Positions 7,001 through 14,878 of a stretch of DNA of 15,211 bases are shown here, piece by piece. Under the pieces are notes generated by a model. That model saw only the letters and a program-made list of their open reading frames with translations, did not search any database and had not been told where the DNA came from. The number at the start of each line of letters is the position of its first letter. Position 1 is the first letter of the stretch. The position numbers and the translations under genes are program-made. The DNA is from JAIYDQ01 sp031411055 (GTDB lineage: Bacteria; Planctomycetota; Planctomycetia; Pirellulales; Pirellulaceae). The stretch covers positions 1 to 15,211 of the forward strand of contig JANOAI010000356.1 in NCBI GenBank assembly GCA_031411055.1, written 5' to 3'.

Positions 7001-8935
7001 GATACGCTCGAAGAAATTATGGAAGTTGCAGCTTGGGAAAGGTCCTGGAATACCACGACCGTGCCATCCGATCGTTCATCCCTTGATTCGGCGAATTTCG
7101 ACAAACTTGAATTGGAATTGAATCAAATTCGACTCGGCCTCATGACCAAGGCGAATCGATGGACAGCCGCTGCAACGCTTGCCAAACCTTCGAACATGGA
7201 AATGAAGGATGTTCTCAGTCAGTTAAGCCAACCGTCGGCAAGCGATCCTTTGGCGCACCTCATTGGCAATCAACCCAACGCGTCGATCACAACCACATCG
7301 TTGACCCGTTTTTCCGAAGGCCTCGATGGCTGGCCTCGAAATAAACCCAAGGTGGAAATCAAAGTTGCCGAACAACAACTCCGACCGGTCTCGGGTGGTG
7401 AAAACTGCATCGTCAAACAGATCATTGGTAACGCGTTGAGGGATTGGAGCGTCACCAAGTATGCCGGATTCCTTGAATTGGCCAACCCAACTGGGACGCA
7501 ACGATTGAACGTGCAAGCAGATATGCAAGGCGATCAGGGCGTCTCGCCGTCCGTATATTATCTCGACAGTATCGCGATTATTGAAACGCCAACGGAGCTA
7601 ATCGCGATCGACACCTTGAGGATTTCTAAAGCCGAAGCCTTGATGTATGAGCAGCCTTCGGATTGTGTCATTTGGCGCAAGTCCTTCGGAAAAAACAATC
7701 TGGCTGACCAAAACAGCCGCGGGCTAGGCGGATTGGAATCGTCTCATGACACGAAGCTATGGGGCGAGAAGCGATTGAAAAATCGGAAAGGGTTTGCGAT
7801 CGGAGCAATTAGCCACGTGGGTGTCTTCGTCGTTGCAAATAACGGCAACAGCCTCATAGCGTTGGATCCACGGACCGGTTTACGTCGTTGGTCGCGAACG
7901 GGACTCGGAGGTGAATCACCATCACTTCCGACGATCGCGATCGACAAGATGCAGATGTGCGTCTTAGATCATGCGCAAAACAAGCGACTCGTTCTGGATG
8001 CACGCGATGGTCGCCTGATCGAAGAGTTCATTTGGAATGACCAGGTCGATGTTTGGTGCAGTTCGGGTCGACATATTTTGGGCGCCGTCGTTAACCGTCG
8101 CGATGAAGCGAACATGATTACGTTTAAGCTCTTCGATGCATTTTCAGGGAAAGTCGTCCGTGAGGCTAGTTTTGCAACGGGAGTGGTCGCCGATGTTTGT
8201 CAGCAAGAACGCTTCGTCGCGCTCAACAAACAAGGTCAGCTGACTTTTTGGAATCTCGCCACTGCCGAAGAAAAATCGTACACGATTGAATTACCACCAA
8301 ACATCAATACCAAGTCGATGGCTTTAGAACGGTTTAGTGACCGGATGCTACTTATTACGGACGACCCGAGTTTTGACGTGGAGGGGACTTCCAAGTCGCG
8401 AAGCAGTGATAGCGCTAAACTATGTCGAGGTCCAATGATCGCGTTAAATTACGCCGACGGAGCCCCACTTTGGAACAAACCTCGAATTATCCATCAGTAT
8501 TTGCTTCCCATCAGCCAACTTCGTGTCACGCCGATCGTTACCCTCGAGCGTCAATTTCGCTTCAAAGTTGAAAATGTAACCACCGAATCGACGTCGATGG
8601 CTTTTCTCGATCTTCGCGATGGCAACTTGTTATTCGCCAACGACTACCTCGATGGATCCCACGGATTAGTTTTTCAATATCAAGCGGATTTCGAAAAGCC
8701 AGGACTTTTGATCCAACGAGGCGATTCCAATATTTCGATCCGCTGGAGTGACAAGGACAATCCTGCCAACGCAGCCGAAGAAACTCTCGAAATCGGCAAG
8801 ATCACCAAAGCTGAGCTTCAATCACAGGTCCCCAAAGAATTCGTCGAACGTCTACAATCTAGAATGTCCCCCATAGACGGAAATATTCCGGGTGACATAT
8901 TTGACATTCCTAGACGACCCGAAAAAAGAAAATAA
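4085..8935 (+). CDS. Large secreted PQQ-like beta-propeller/TPR protein
   Basis: A 1616-residue protein with an N-terminal signal peptide (basic MDRHLKSR, then a hydrophobic core ending near SLSFG), so it is probably exported. After a helical region, a PQQ-like (BamB/quinoprotein-type) propeller is marked by repeats of the form L-x-x-x-TG-x-x-x-W: IHLRTGKLMW (about 350), LSPESGAIRW (about 502), LDLGSRNLRW (about 556), VELFSGKRLW (about 624) and SVKDGKSVW. A TPR-like segment (GKFAEALDAIEAAYRMNRDDPE, about 780-800) follows, then helices and a second propeller with IALDPRTGLRRW (about 1258) and LVLDARDGRL (about 1303). No CXXCH haem motif is present. ATG 4085 is chosen because the signal peptide starts there; a TTG at 3986 would add 33 implausible residues. 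It is the first gene of the MoxR-DUF58-VWA operon. Large PQQ-like proteins of this layout are typical of planctomycetes. Catalysis is not established; a scaffold or binding role is as likely. Confidence 0.87.
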   Translation: MDRHLKSRWAVSIALIVLESCLTSSLSFGQQFGMRADSLEGSLIQAPREIERLLEQAKQAIDREAWTEATLAVGMLLGIETQTPRGEIGTQDFFLQSKGTRKEQRSIRDAAMLLMEEIPDAGMKVFELRYGVVAQQSLDEATKVGDWSAIERIARDYGPTTAGREAAWLVAESKIGSGQPLEAAVWLSRLMRQGRAQQQFGFGGALLAAACWKASGELKQAESILESAKNWSNGSKAQWQGKSLSSDSSAEELLAAIDIKNLFASARKEKTTRWVGGNTNRNGDFPAGVPLPLVNWTFQLHESDQHGEAASKTIKQKSIDRNSLLIPARSPLVVPPWVIAMSYDQRIYGIHLRTGKLMWTDNSSHLPADVSNDRMQFRDPSPSELPIPDYLARRVWGEAAIGQLSSDGQNIYSLSELPSSVISDQRLNGGNALVTQPRGRSSFNVLHAWSIPKEGKVVWEVGSDTGLMEPRLAGVLFLGAPIEHEGNLYILGELNGEVYLFCLSPESGAIRWKQQLIANQSVQLASDAIRRNMCCTPAIADGQILCPTLSGQLVSLDLGSRNLRWSHRYDLSPDATSSHQFNQWGVGTPSEFHPMRFRSTESSVVIAGTTVIHAPPDSNLVYAVELFSGKRLWELNRSGTLFVAGVWNDKVLFIQDQSANCYSVKDGKSVWTEPLALSSIGHVSGRGVRNGGRYFLPILNNDVNEILEIDFDSAKIVDRMRVNESLGNLTATADQLISLSAVELSAYSIRDRLRSEIDLEFAQDKNSTGRLQREGKIRLAEGKFAEALDAIEAAYRMNRDDPEVRLLLKEVALMAMKHDFQQFSPRVAEYEEVINLGSDRSLYLVSLIIGLQHEKQFLAGFRKMLEFNDIVTNSYGIGSTMPESIEPEINLQVRQDIWASAKLAQFYESMNPSERLELIAQLKPRMDALAKSRTSRDYGQRSDMLRWLPIGQSIRLTDARNYSKDREWLLAEDTLEEIMEVAAWERSWNTTTVPSDRSSLDSANFDKLELELNQIRLGLMTKANRWTAAATLAKPSNMEMKDVLSQLSQPSASDPLAHLIGNQPNASITTTSLTRFSEGLDGWPRNKPKVEIKVAEQQLRPVSGGENCIVKQIIGNALRDWSVTKYAGFLELANPTGTQRLNVQADMQGDQGVSPSVYYLDSIAIIETPTELIAIDTLRISKAEALMYEQPSDCVIWRKSFGKNNLADQNSRGLGGLESSHDTKLWGEKRLKNRKGFAIGAISHVGVFVVANNGNSLIALDPRTGLRRWSRTGLGGESPSLPTIAIDKMQMCVLDHAQNKRLVLDARDGRLIEEFIWNDQVDVWCSSGRHILGAVVNRRDEANMITFKLFDAFSGKVVREASFATGVVADVCQQERFVALNKQGQLTFWNLATAEEKSYTIELPPNINTKSMALERFSDRMLLITDDPSFDVEGTSKSRSSDSAKLCRGPMIALNYADGAPLWNKPRIIHQYLLPISQLRVTPIVTLERQFRFKVENVTTESTSMAFLDLRDGNLLFANDYLDGSHGLVFQYQADFEKPGLLIQRGDSNISIRWSDKDNPANAAEETLEIGKITKAELQSQVPKEFVERLQSRMSPIDGNIPGDIFDIPRRPEKRK

Positions 8936-8972
8936 ATAGCTTGCCAAGTAACCCGAGAGGACCAGCATCAGG

Positions 8973-10019
8973 ATGAGTAACTATGTCAGCGGCCATCCCC
9001 TATTGGATCGCATTCAGACAGCCCGCAAACAGATCTTGGAACAAATGTCCAAGACGATTGTGGGTCAACAGGAAGTCGTCGAGCAACTGCTGATTGGTAT
9101 CTTCAGTCGCGGTCACTGCCTCCTAGAGGGTGTGCCCGGGCTCGCCAAAACCCTCATGATTAGTTCGTTGGCCCGAACGATGAACCTGACCTTCAGTCGA
9201 ATCCAATTTACCCCGGATTTGATGCCAGCCGATATTACCGGAACCGACATTATCGAGGAAAACAAATCGACGGGCACGCGCGAACGTCGGTTTCTCGAAG
9301 GTCCCCTCTTTGCAAGCGTGGTCCTGGCCGATGAAATCAATCGAACGCCACCGAAGACGCAAGCCGCGTTGTTGGAAGCGATGCAGGAACGACAAATTAC
9401 GGTTGGACGTAAACGGCATGAATTGCCTGAACCGTTCTTCGTCTTGGCAACTCAAAATCCGCTTGAACAAGAAGGAACGTATCCGCTCCCCGAAGCTCAA
9501 CAAGATCGTTTTATGTTCAAGATTTTGGTCGACTATCCGAACTTCGAGGAAGAATTCGAGGTGGCGAGGCGAACGACGGGAGTGATTCAAGATCGTGCCG
9601 AAAACGTGATCACTGGGCAAGAGATCATGCAGCTACAGGACTTTGTCCGTAGCATCGAAGTTTCGGAAAATGTGATTCGATATGCTCTGGCAGTTGTGCG
9701 GCAGACGCGTGTATCGCAGCCAGGCATCCCCGATTTCGTACGCGAACAACTCGGTTGGGGAGCTGGTCCACGGGCCGTTCAATTCTTGATTGTCGGCGCC
9801 AAAGCTCGGGCCGCCTTGCTTGGTCGCACGCATGTGGATCCACAAGACATTCAGTACCTGGCCAAGCCGGTATTGCGACATCGCTTAAACGTGAACTTTG
9901 CGGCAGAAAGTGATGGTATTCGAAGTGATGATGTAATTGATCGCATTTTGCAAAACACTCCAACTGAACAAGACGAACTCCTTCGCGATGCCCGATTCCA
10001 AAAAATATTTGCATCCTGA
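8973..10019 (+). CDS. MoxR family AAA+ ATPase
   Basis: A 348-residue AAA+ ATPase, the usual size for MoxR. Walker A is GVPGLAKT at 53-60, Walker B is VVLADEINR at 116-124, sensor 1 is ATQNP at 159-163, an arginine-finger candidate is in QQDRF (about 179), and the sensor-2 region is GAGPRAV at 263-269. The C-terminal helical lid ends in VLRHRLNVNF. MoxR proteins act as cytoplasmic chaperone-like ATPases that work with VWA proteins to activate or assemble client complexes. The ATG is preceded by GAGAGGA about 11 bases upstream, one of the better ribosome binding sites in the window. It begins 37 bases after the propeller gene and overlaps the start of the DUF58 gene by 32 bases, which supports one operon and translational coupling. 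Confidence 0.96.
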   Translation: MSNYVSGHPLLDRIQTARKQILEQMSKTIVGQQEVVEQLLIGIFSRGHCLLEGVPGLAKTLMISSLARTMNLTFSRIQFTPDLMPADITGTDIIEENKSTGTRERRFLEGPLFASVVLADEINRTPPKTQAALLEAMQERQITVGRKRHELPEPFFVLATQNPLEQEGTYPLPEAQQDRFMFKILVDYPNFEEEFEVARRTTGVIQDRAENVITGQEIMQLQDFVRSIEVSENVIRYALAVVRQTRVSQPGIPDFVREQLGWGAGPRAVQFLIVGAKARAALLGRTHVDPQDIQYLAKPVLRHRLNVNFAAESDGIRSDDVIDRILQNTPTEQDELLRDARFQKIFAS

Positions 10020-10890
10020 AGCCCTTCGACGGATCGCACCGCTCGAACTTCGGGCGCGGCGAATCGTCGATGGATTTCTTTCCGGCATGCATCGTAGCCC
10101 ATACTTCGGACAGTCGGTTGAATTCGTTCAACATCGCGAGTACACGCCTGGCGATGATCTCCGGCATATCGATTGGAAGGTCTGGGGCCGGCAAGATCGG
10201 CTGTATATCAAGCAATACGAAGAGGACACCAACCTCCGATGTACGCTCCTCGTCGATGCCTCGGAAAGCATGAGCTACGGACGTGGCGAGCTAAACAAGT
10301 TTGATTACGCGGCCACGATCGCGGCCAGTTTGAGCTTTCTATGCCTTCGTCAGCAAGATGCTGTGGGTTTAACGATTTTTGATACGAAGATTCGCGTCAA
10401 ACTTCCATGGCGAGCGGGACGCAAGCACCTTCAATCGATTTTCAAATCGCTCGAACAGCAAACGACCAATGAAAAAACCGATCTCAAAGCTGTTTTTCGC
10501 GAGGTACGGGAAAGCTATCCGCGTCGTTCGCTAATCGTTTTAATCACTGATTTTCTCGGCTCGGACGAATCGATTCTCAAGGGTTTAGCCGCCTTGCGAC
10601 AAGCGGGACATGACTGTCTGGTTTTCCACGTTCTTGATGATGACGAAATCCATTTCCCATTCAATGACCCGACGCGATTTGAGGGGTTAGAAGGACTCGA
10701 TCCGCTCGCGTGCAATCCACGAGCACTGCGTGAAGGATACTTAGAAGCTCTTCAACGATTTCTTGATCGCGTTCGAAGAACTTGTGCTTCGTACCAGATT
10801 GATTATCAATTGACGCCGACTAGCCAAGCCATGGATGCGACGCTGACATCGTTTCTAGCTGCGCGGATGGCGCACATGAGAAAACGTTAA
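9988..10890 (+). CDS. DUF58 domain-containing protein (VWA-like)
   Basis: A 300-residue protein with the DUF58 signature: RSPYFGQSVEF, then REYTPGDDLRHIDWKVWGR at 50-68 and IKQYEED, followed by a VWA-like fold with a MIDAS DASES motif (Asp90, Ser92, Ser94) and a second acidic site, TD at 187-188. DUF58 proteins are regular partners of MoxR ATPases and are thought to act as adaptor or binding subunits. No membrane segment is visible, unlike the longer DUF58 proteins with two N-terminal helices, so it is probably cytoplasmic. The ATG at 9988 (MPDSKKYL) is chosen over one at 9937 because family similarity begins there. Its start lies inside the end of moxR, and its stop touches the next start (TAAATG), giving a tightly coupled set. 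Confidence 0.94.
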   Translation: MPDSKKYLHPEALRRIAPLELRARRIVDGFLSGMHRSPYFGQSVEFVQHREYTPGDDLRHIDWKVWGRQDRLYIKQYEEDTNLRCTLLVDASESMSYGRGELNKFDYAATIAASLSFLCLRQQDAVGLTIFDTKIRVKLPWRAGRKHLQSIFKSLEQQTTNEKTDLKAVFREVRESYPRRSLIVLITDFLGSDESILKGLAALRQAGHDCLVFHVLDDDEIHFPFNDPTRFEGLEGLDPLACNPRALREGYLEALQRFLDRVRRTCASYQIDYQLTPTSQAMDATLTSFLAARMAHMRKR

Positions 10891-13398
10891 ATGCAATTTG
10901 TCTTTCAACCGTTAACTTGGGGGTTCTTGCTGGTCTTAGTGCCGTTGATCGCGCACTTGATCAACTTGCTGCGCCATCGGCGGACAAAGTGGGCGGCCAT
11001 GGATTTCTTGGTCGAAAGCTATCGCAAACATCGACGCTGGGTTTGGATGAAGCAACTGCTGTTGTTGCTTTCTCGCATGGCGATCATGGCTTTGCTTGTC
11101 CTGCTTCTCGCCCAATGGGTCACCGGTGCCCGCTGGCTTTCGATTTTTGGCCAGACGGTGACACATCACTATATTTTGCTCGACGATAGCCAGTCGATGG
11201 GGGACTCGATCCTTGGGACGTCCGTTTACCAATCAGGGCTTAAATCGATCTCTTCATTGCTAAGTTCCGTTGCCGACGATCAAGGCAGCCATCAAGTCAC
11301 GCTCATAAGATACAGCCGGGCCCTTTCGCTGGATGCGATTCACAACGCGAACGAGCCGATCAAGAACTCTACCGATAAACTTGACCCCTCATCCCCCAGC
11401 TCCCCCTCCCCGAAGCGGGGCGAGGGGGAGAAGTACGGTTTTGGGAAAAGCCCTAATTCGAAGTCCATTCAACCGGCGGATACTGTAGCCGACCTTCTCT
11501 CGCGGTCGATTCCGACCAACCCAGCCTCGTTGTTGGAACCGCTCAATCTGACTTCGCCGGTCGGACTTAGTTTATCGCCGATCGCGGCGATCGAAACGAT
11601 TTCGCCGCTCGTTCGCAATGCCTCGGACGAACAAGCCATTGTTTATCTGGTAAGTGATTTTCGCGAGCGTGATTGGAGGCAGTCTCAAGCGATTCGAAGC
11701 GCCTTGGAACCGTTGAAAGCCGCCAAGGTCGAACTTCAGCTGATCGACTGTGCACCCGTCGCAAGAGAAAACCTTTCGGTTGTTTCGCTTCAGCCTGACC
11801 AAGAAATTTTGGCGGCTGGTGTCCCGGTGATGATGCGAGTGGATATTCGGAATCCCGGGGCCTCTGCCGCCAGGAATGTAAATCTAACGCTCAAGTCTTT
11901 CGAGAGTATTCCAGGAGAAACACAACCCCGTGTGGATCGTTTTGCCTCCGGAAAGGAAACGGTCCTTCCAACCTTGGTGCTGGATTCGATTCCAGCCGGG
12001 GAAACCGTTTCGCGACGTTTTCAAGTCATCTTCTCGAACGCCGGTTCGCACGTCGTTCAAGCACAGCTGCCGGACGATCCACTTCTCGAAGATAATTCCT
12101 ATGGTTCGGTGCTAGACGTCGTGGCGGATCAACAACTTTTGGTGATCGATGGGGATGTCTCGCGACGAGGTGCCTTCTTCCTGAATGCAACGCTCAATCC
12201 AGGCGGGATGATGCGGACTGGTTGGCGTCCGACTACCGAGAGTCCTTCCTTTTTGCGTGATACGTCGGTGGAGATTCTTAACAGCTACGCCGCCATTGTT
12301 CTCCTCAATACAAACAATCTGGATCAGCGAGCTCTATCCAATCTCGAAGGATACGTTTCTCAAGGAGGCGGACTGGCACTCTTTGTCGGTGGAAATTTGG
12401 CGCAATCGGATATCGATCGGATCAATCGCGACTGGTATCGAAATGGACAAGGGCTCTTGCCGACAGCCATTGAACGCGTCAACGAACTGAGTCCGTCCTT
12501 GGATGGAGCAGCTTCGCCAGACATGCTGCCTACGAACCATCAAATCTTCGGACCGCTGCTCGGTTCGAGCAATTCGCCCTTTCAGTTTGTTCGCGTTTTT
12601 CAATATGCCAAGTTTGCGACGAACAAGCCCAAGGAAACGGAGGCTGGGGCGACTCTATCGCGTCCGGTTTGGCAATCGATCCTCAATCTTCGCGATGGCA
12701 GTCCGCTCATGATCGACCATCCGTTTGGAAAAGGCCGGGTCATCGCATTGGGAACTGCATTGGACCCTCGCTGGACAACATGGCCACAAGACCCCACGTT
12801 CGTCGTCGGTATGCTAAAAACGATGGGTTATTTGGCTTCTTTTCGAACGGCCACCTCAGCCGAACTGGTTGGTACTCCGATCGAAGTGGCATTTTCATCG
12901 CGAGAGGCGACGCCCGATAGCGAAGTCATCTTGCCGGGCATTGGAAAAAGCGCGCTCCGCCAATCCATCATGATGGTTGCAGCTCCAAAAGTTGAACCGA
13001 TGCTTGGGTTGCGGATCGCGGTCGATCCTGCTGGACAGAATTTGGAGCAGACTCGTGCGTTGCTTTCCCCTGGCGTTACCGAAGTCTGGACGACAGCTTT
13101 AGCCGGCGAACGTCTAGTCAAGAATTTCGCTCGCAATACCCCGTCCCAGGAAGGCGAACTCAAAAAAATATCCGCCTCGGATCTGTTGTCAGGGCTGCGT
13201 CCCGTCGAAGCCAAGTACCGAACGGCAGAATCGCTTTCTGCCACGGTTGCATTGGCCGGGCTAACCAATCGGCAGGGGCTGCTCCTCTTGCTACTCGTCC
13301 TATTCCTCCTGATTGAACAATTTCTCGCCTGGTCGGCCAGTTATCACCTATCCGTTTTCAAACCCGCGAACGCCGGTTATCGATTCGCTTCTCGATAA
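10891..13398 (+). CDS. BatA-like membrane protein with VWA domain
   Basis: An 835-residue membrane protein. Its N-terminal BatA (Aerotolerance N) region has a first hydrophobic helix (about 9-27), a basic loop RHRRTKWAAMDFL, and a second helix (about 55-76). A VWA-like domain follows, with MIDAS motif DDSQS at 98-102 and a later YLVSDF (Asp256). Residues of about 300-400 look like an Ig-like/CARDB segment (VDIRNPGASAARNV), and about 460-510 resembles a class I glutamine-amidotransferase-like fold (LEGYVSQGGGLALFVGG) without visible catalytic residues. A C-terminal helix (GLLLLLLVLFLLIEQFLAW, about 794-812) anchors the end, so the middle probably faces the periplasm. An insertion at residues of about 165-185 is encoded by a GC-rich palindrome. 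The gene starts immediately after the DUF58 stop and closes the operon. Family role: the membrane receptor or effector of MoxR systems. Confidence 0.9.
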   Translation: MQFVFQPLTWGFLLVLVPLIAHLINLLRHRRTKWAAMDFLVESYRKHRRWVWMKQLLLLLSRMAIMALLVLLLAQWVTGARWLSIFGQTVTHHYILLDDSQSMGDSILGTSVYQSGLKSISSLLSSVADDQGSHQVTLIRYSRALSLDAIHNANEPIKNSTDKLDPSSPSSPSPKRGEGEKYGFGKSPNSKSIQPADTVADLLSRSIPTNPASLLEPLNLTSPVGLSLSPIAAIETISPLVRNASDEQAIVYLVSDFRERDWRQSQAIRSALEPLKAAKVELQLIDCAPVARENLSVVSLQPDQEILAAGVPVMMRVDIRNPGASAARNVNLTLKSFESIPGETQPRVDRFASGKETVLPTLVLDSIPAGETVSRRFQVIFSNAGSHVVQAQLPDDPLLEDNSYGSVLDVVADQQLLVIDGDVSRRGAFFLNATLNPGGMMRTGWRPTTESPSFLRDTSVEILNSYAAIVLLNTNNLDQRALSNLEGYVSQGGGLALFVGGNLAQSDIDRINRDWYRNGQGLLPTAIERVNELSPSLDGAASPDMLPTNHQIFGPLLGSSNSPFQFVRVFQYAKFATNKPKETEAGATLSRPVWQSILNLRDGSPLMIDHPFGKGRVIALGTALDPRWTTWPQDPTFVVGMLKTMGYLASFRTATSAELVGTPIEVAFSSREATPDSEVILPGIGKSALRQSIMMVAAPKVEPMLGLRIAVDPAGQNLEQTRALLSPGVTEVWTTALAGERLVKNFARNTPSQEGELKKISASDLLSGLRPVEAKYRTAESLSATVALAGLTNRQGLLLLLLVLFLLIEQFLAWSASYHLSVFKPANAGYRFASR
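11383..11434 (+). repeat. GC-rich palindromic insertion inside the BatA-like gene
   Basis: A C-rich then G-rich stretch folds into a hairpin at 11400-11430: outer arms CTCCCCCT / AGGGGGAG (8 bp), a two-base CG bulge, an inner stem CCCCG / CGGGG and an AAG loop. The reading frame stays open through it and yields DPSSPSSPSPKRGEGEK, a low-complexity Pro/Ser then Arg/Gly/Glu run unlike the rest of the protein. It falls in a loop of the VWA region after the MIDAS motif. The composition and hairpin suggest a mobile palindromic repeat tolerated in frame. The exact boundaries are unknown. Confidence 0.72.
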
Positions 13399-13454
13399 GT
13401 TGTTTGGACTGTTAGGCCGTGACGGCTTCGGATAAGATTCGAGCCCGGATTCAA

Positions 13455-13467
13455 GGCCACGGTGGCC
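13455..13467. repeat. Small perfect inverted repeat upstream of efp
   Basis: GGCCAC-G-GTGGCC, a perfect 6-bp inverted repeat with a one-base centre, sits 40 bases ahead of the efp start, in the 108-base gap after the BatA-like gene. No T-run follows, and a one-base loop cannot form a full hairpin, so it is not a convincing terminator. It could be an operator or simply GC-rich chance. Confidence 0.3.
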
Positions 13468-13506
13468 GCGACGGTGTACGGTTGTTCAGAATAAGAGTAA
13501 TGCGAC

Positions 13507-14076
13507 GTGGCAGTCTATAAGACTAGTGACCTAAAGAAGGGACTCAAAGTACAGATCGATGGCGAGCCATACTTGCTGCAGGATGTCGACTTCTTTAAGC
13601 CAGGTAAAGGCAACGCCTTGTACCGTTGCAAGCTGAAGAACTTGATTCGTCCAAGCATTCTCGACCGGACACTCAAAGGCGGCGACGAACTTGAAGTCGC
13701 AGACGTGGAAGACATTTCAACCACCTTTCTTTATAAGCAAGGTGAAACCTATGTCTTTATGAACGTGGAAAACTTCGAGCAGTATGAGCTGACGGCCGAA
13801 CAGGTTGACGAGCACTGGAAGTTTCTAACTGAGAATTTGCCTTGTGGTCTGCTCTTGTTCAACGGCAATCCAATCGCACTTTCGCCTCCGTCACACGTTC
13901 AAATGGAAGTGATCGAAACGGAACCCGGAACGAAAGGTGATACGGCAACCAGCGTCACCAAACCGGCTAAAGTTTCGACTGGCGCCGAATTCAACGTTCC
14001 CGGGTTCATCAAGATCGGTAATGTTATCAAGATCGATACCCGAACCGGCGATTATGTTGAACGCGTAAGCATTTAA
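13507..14076 (+). CDS. efp: Elongation factor P
   Basis: A 189-residue protein that aligns over its whole length with E. coli EF-P (188 aa). Features are the N-terminal KOW-like domain with FFKPGKGNAL, placing the modifiable Lys exactly at position 34 (PGKG), then two OB-like domains with FMNVENFEQYEL, PGTKGDTA, and the C-terminal signature region IKIGNVIKIDTRTGDYVERV. EF-P binds between the P and E sites and relieves stalling at polyproline stretches. The PGKG loop is the kind that EpmA/EpmB beta-lysylate in E. coli; no epm gene is in the window. The start is GTG: the ATG at 13500 is out of frame, and only a weak purine run (AAGAG) precedes it. It is 108 bases downstream of the BatA-like gene and 16 bases upstream of the methyltransferase. 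Confidence 0.97.
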   Translation: MAVYKTSDLKKGLKVQIDGEPYLLQDVDFFKPGKGNALYRCKLKNLIRPSILDRTLKGGDELEVADVEDISTTFLYKQGETYVFMNVENFEQYELTAEQVDEHWKFLTENLPCGLLLFNGNPIALSPPSHVQMEVIETEPGTKGDTATSVTKPAKVSTGAEFNVPGFIKIGNVIKIDTRTGDYVERVSI

Positions 14077-14092
14077 GTTCAATTGCACCTCG

Positions 14093-14827
14093 ATGACCAC
14101 TCCGCTTCATCAAAAGTCATCGATCGACGAAATCCAGAAACGCTTTGATCAAGATGTCGAGCGTTTTTCGAACCTCGATACCGGCCAGGCCGCAACTATC
14201 GATGCGCCGCTAGCGATGGAGCTAATCACGCATGCGGCAATTGCCGCGACGCCATCCATCCACCGCGTTCTTGATATCGGTTGTGGAGCTGGGAATAACA
14301 CGCTGCGCCTTCGACAGCTCACCCATTATGATTTCGATGCGGATTTGCTTGACTTGAGCGAACCCATGCTGGCCCGAGCTTGCCAACGATTGTCCGAAAT
14401 CAATCGGGGGAACATCCGGACATTTCACGGTGACTTTCGAGAAATCGCTTTGTCGACGGAATCCTATGACGTCGTGTTGGCTGCTGCCGTCCTCCATCAT
14501 TTAAGGGACGATGGTGACTGGGACACAGCCTTTCGAAAGGTTTTTCGAGTCTTGAAGCCGGGTGGTAGCTTCTGGATTACCGACCTTGTTTCGCACGAAG
14601 CCGAATCGGTCCAGGCGATGATGTGGTGTCGATATGGGGATTATCTGGTCGGCTTGAATGGCGAAAACTATCGCGACCAAGTCTACGACTACATCGATAA
14701 AGAGGATTCTCCAAGACCAGTCACCTTTCAGCTGGAATTGCTCCGCAAGGTTGGTTTTTCCCAGGTGGAACTGCTTCACAAAAACTCGTGCTTTGCCGCC
14801 ATGGGTGCTATCAAATCCGCCGGTTAA
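14093..14827 (+). CDS. Class I SAM-dependent methyltransferase
   Basis: A 244-residue Rossmann-fold methyltransferase. Motif I is VLDIGCGAGNNT at 59-70, an acidic turn follows in LLDLSEPM (85-92), GDF at 113-115 is the likely adenine-binding Asp, motif IV is LAAAVLHHL at 129-137, and LKPGG sits at 154-158 (post-motif). The N-terminal RFDQDVERFSNLDTGQ segment before the fold may cover the substrate. The target (small molecule, RNA or protein) cannot be read from the sequence. It lies 16 bases after efp on the same strand, so co-transcription with efp is likely, though a functional tie is only a guess. No strong Shine-Dalgarno sequence precedes the ATG. Confidence 0.9.
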   Translation: MTTPLHQKSSIDEIQKRFDQDVERFSNLDTGQAATIDAPLAMELITHAAIAATPSIHRVLDIGCGAGNNTLRLRQLTHYDFDADLLDLSEPMLARACQRLSEINRGNIRTFHGDFREIALSTESYDVVLAAAVLHHLRDDGDWDTAFRKVFRVLKPGGSFWITDLVSHEAESVQAMMWCRYGDYLVGLNGENYRDQVYDYIDKEDSPRPVTFQLELLRKVGFSQVELLHKNSCFAAMGAIKSAG

Positions 14828-14837
14828 TCGCTTGTCG

Positions 14838-14865
14838 TTAACAAAAACCAGATGAGCGGTATACT
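14838..14865 (+). promoter_or_regulatory. Sigma70-like promoter for alaS
   Basis: TTAACA (14838-14843; five of six matches to TTGACA) and TATACT (14860-14865; five of six to TATAAT) are separated by 16 bases. It is the best housekeeping-type promoter I see in the window. Transcription would start near 14871-14873, leaving a leader of about 57 bases before the alaS ATG. Confidence 0.6.
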
Positions 14866-14878
14866 GGGCAGGCTTTTG

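Noticed and set aside
9937..9987. Upstream ATG for the DUF58 gene
   Set aside because: The 17 added residues are moxR sequence read in another frame; similarity starts at the ATG at 9988.
9123..10215. Long minus-strand open frames (165 and 196 codons) across moxR/DUF58
   Set aside because: The sense strand encodes unmistakable AAA+ and DUF58 motifs; the antisense translations resemble nothing.
13416..13430. Possible terminator (GCCG-TGA-CGGC) after the BatA-like gene
   Set aside because: Only a 4-bp stem with no T-run after it.
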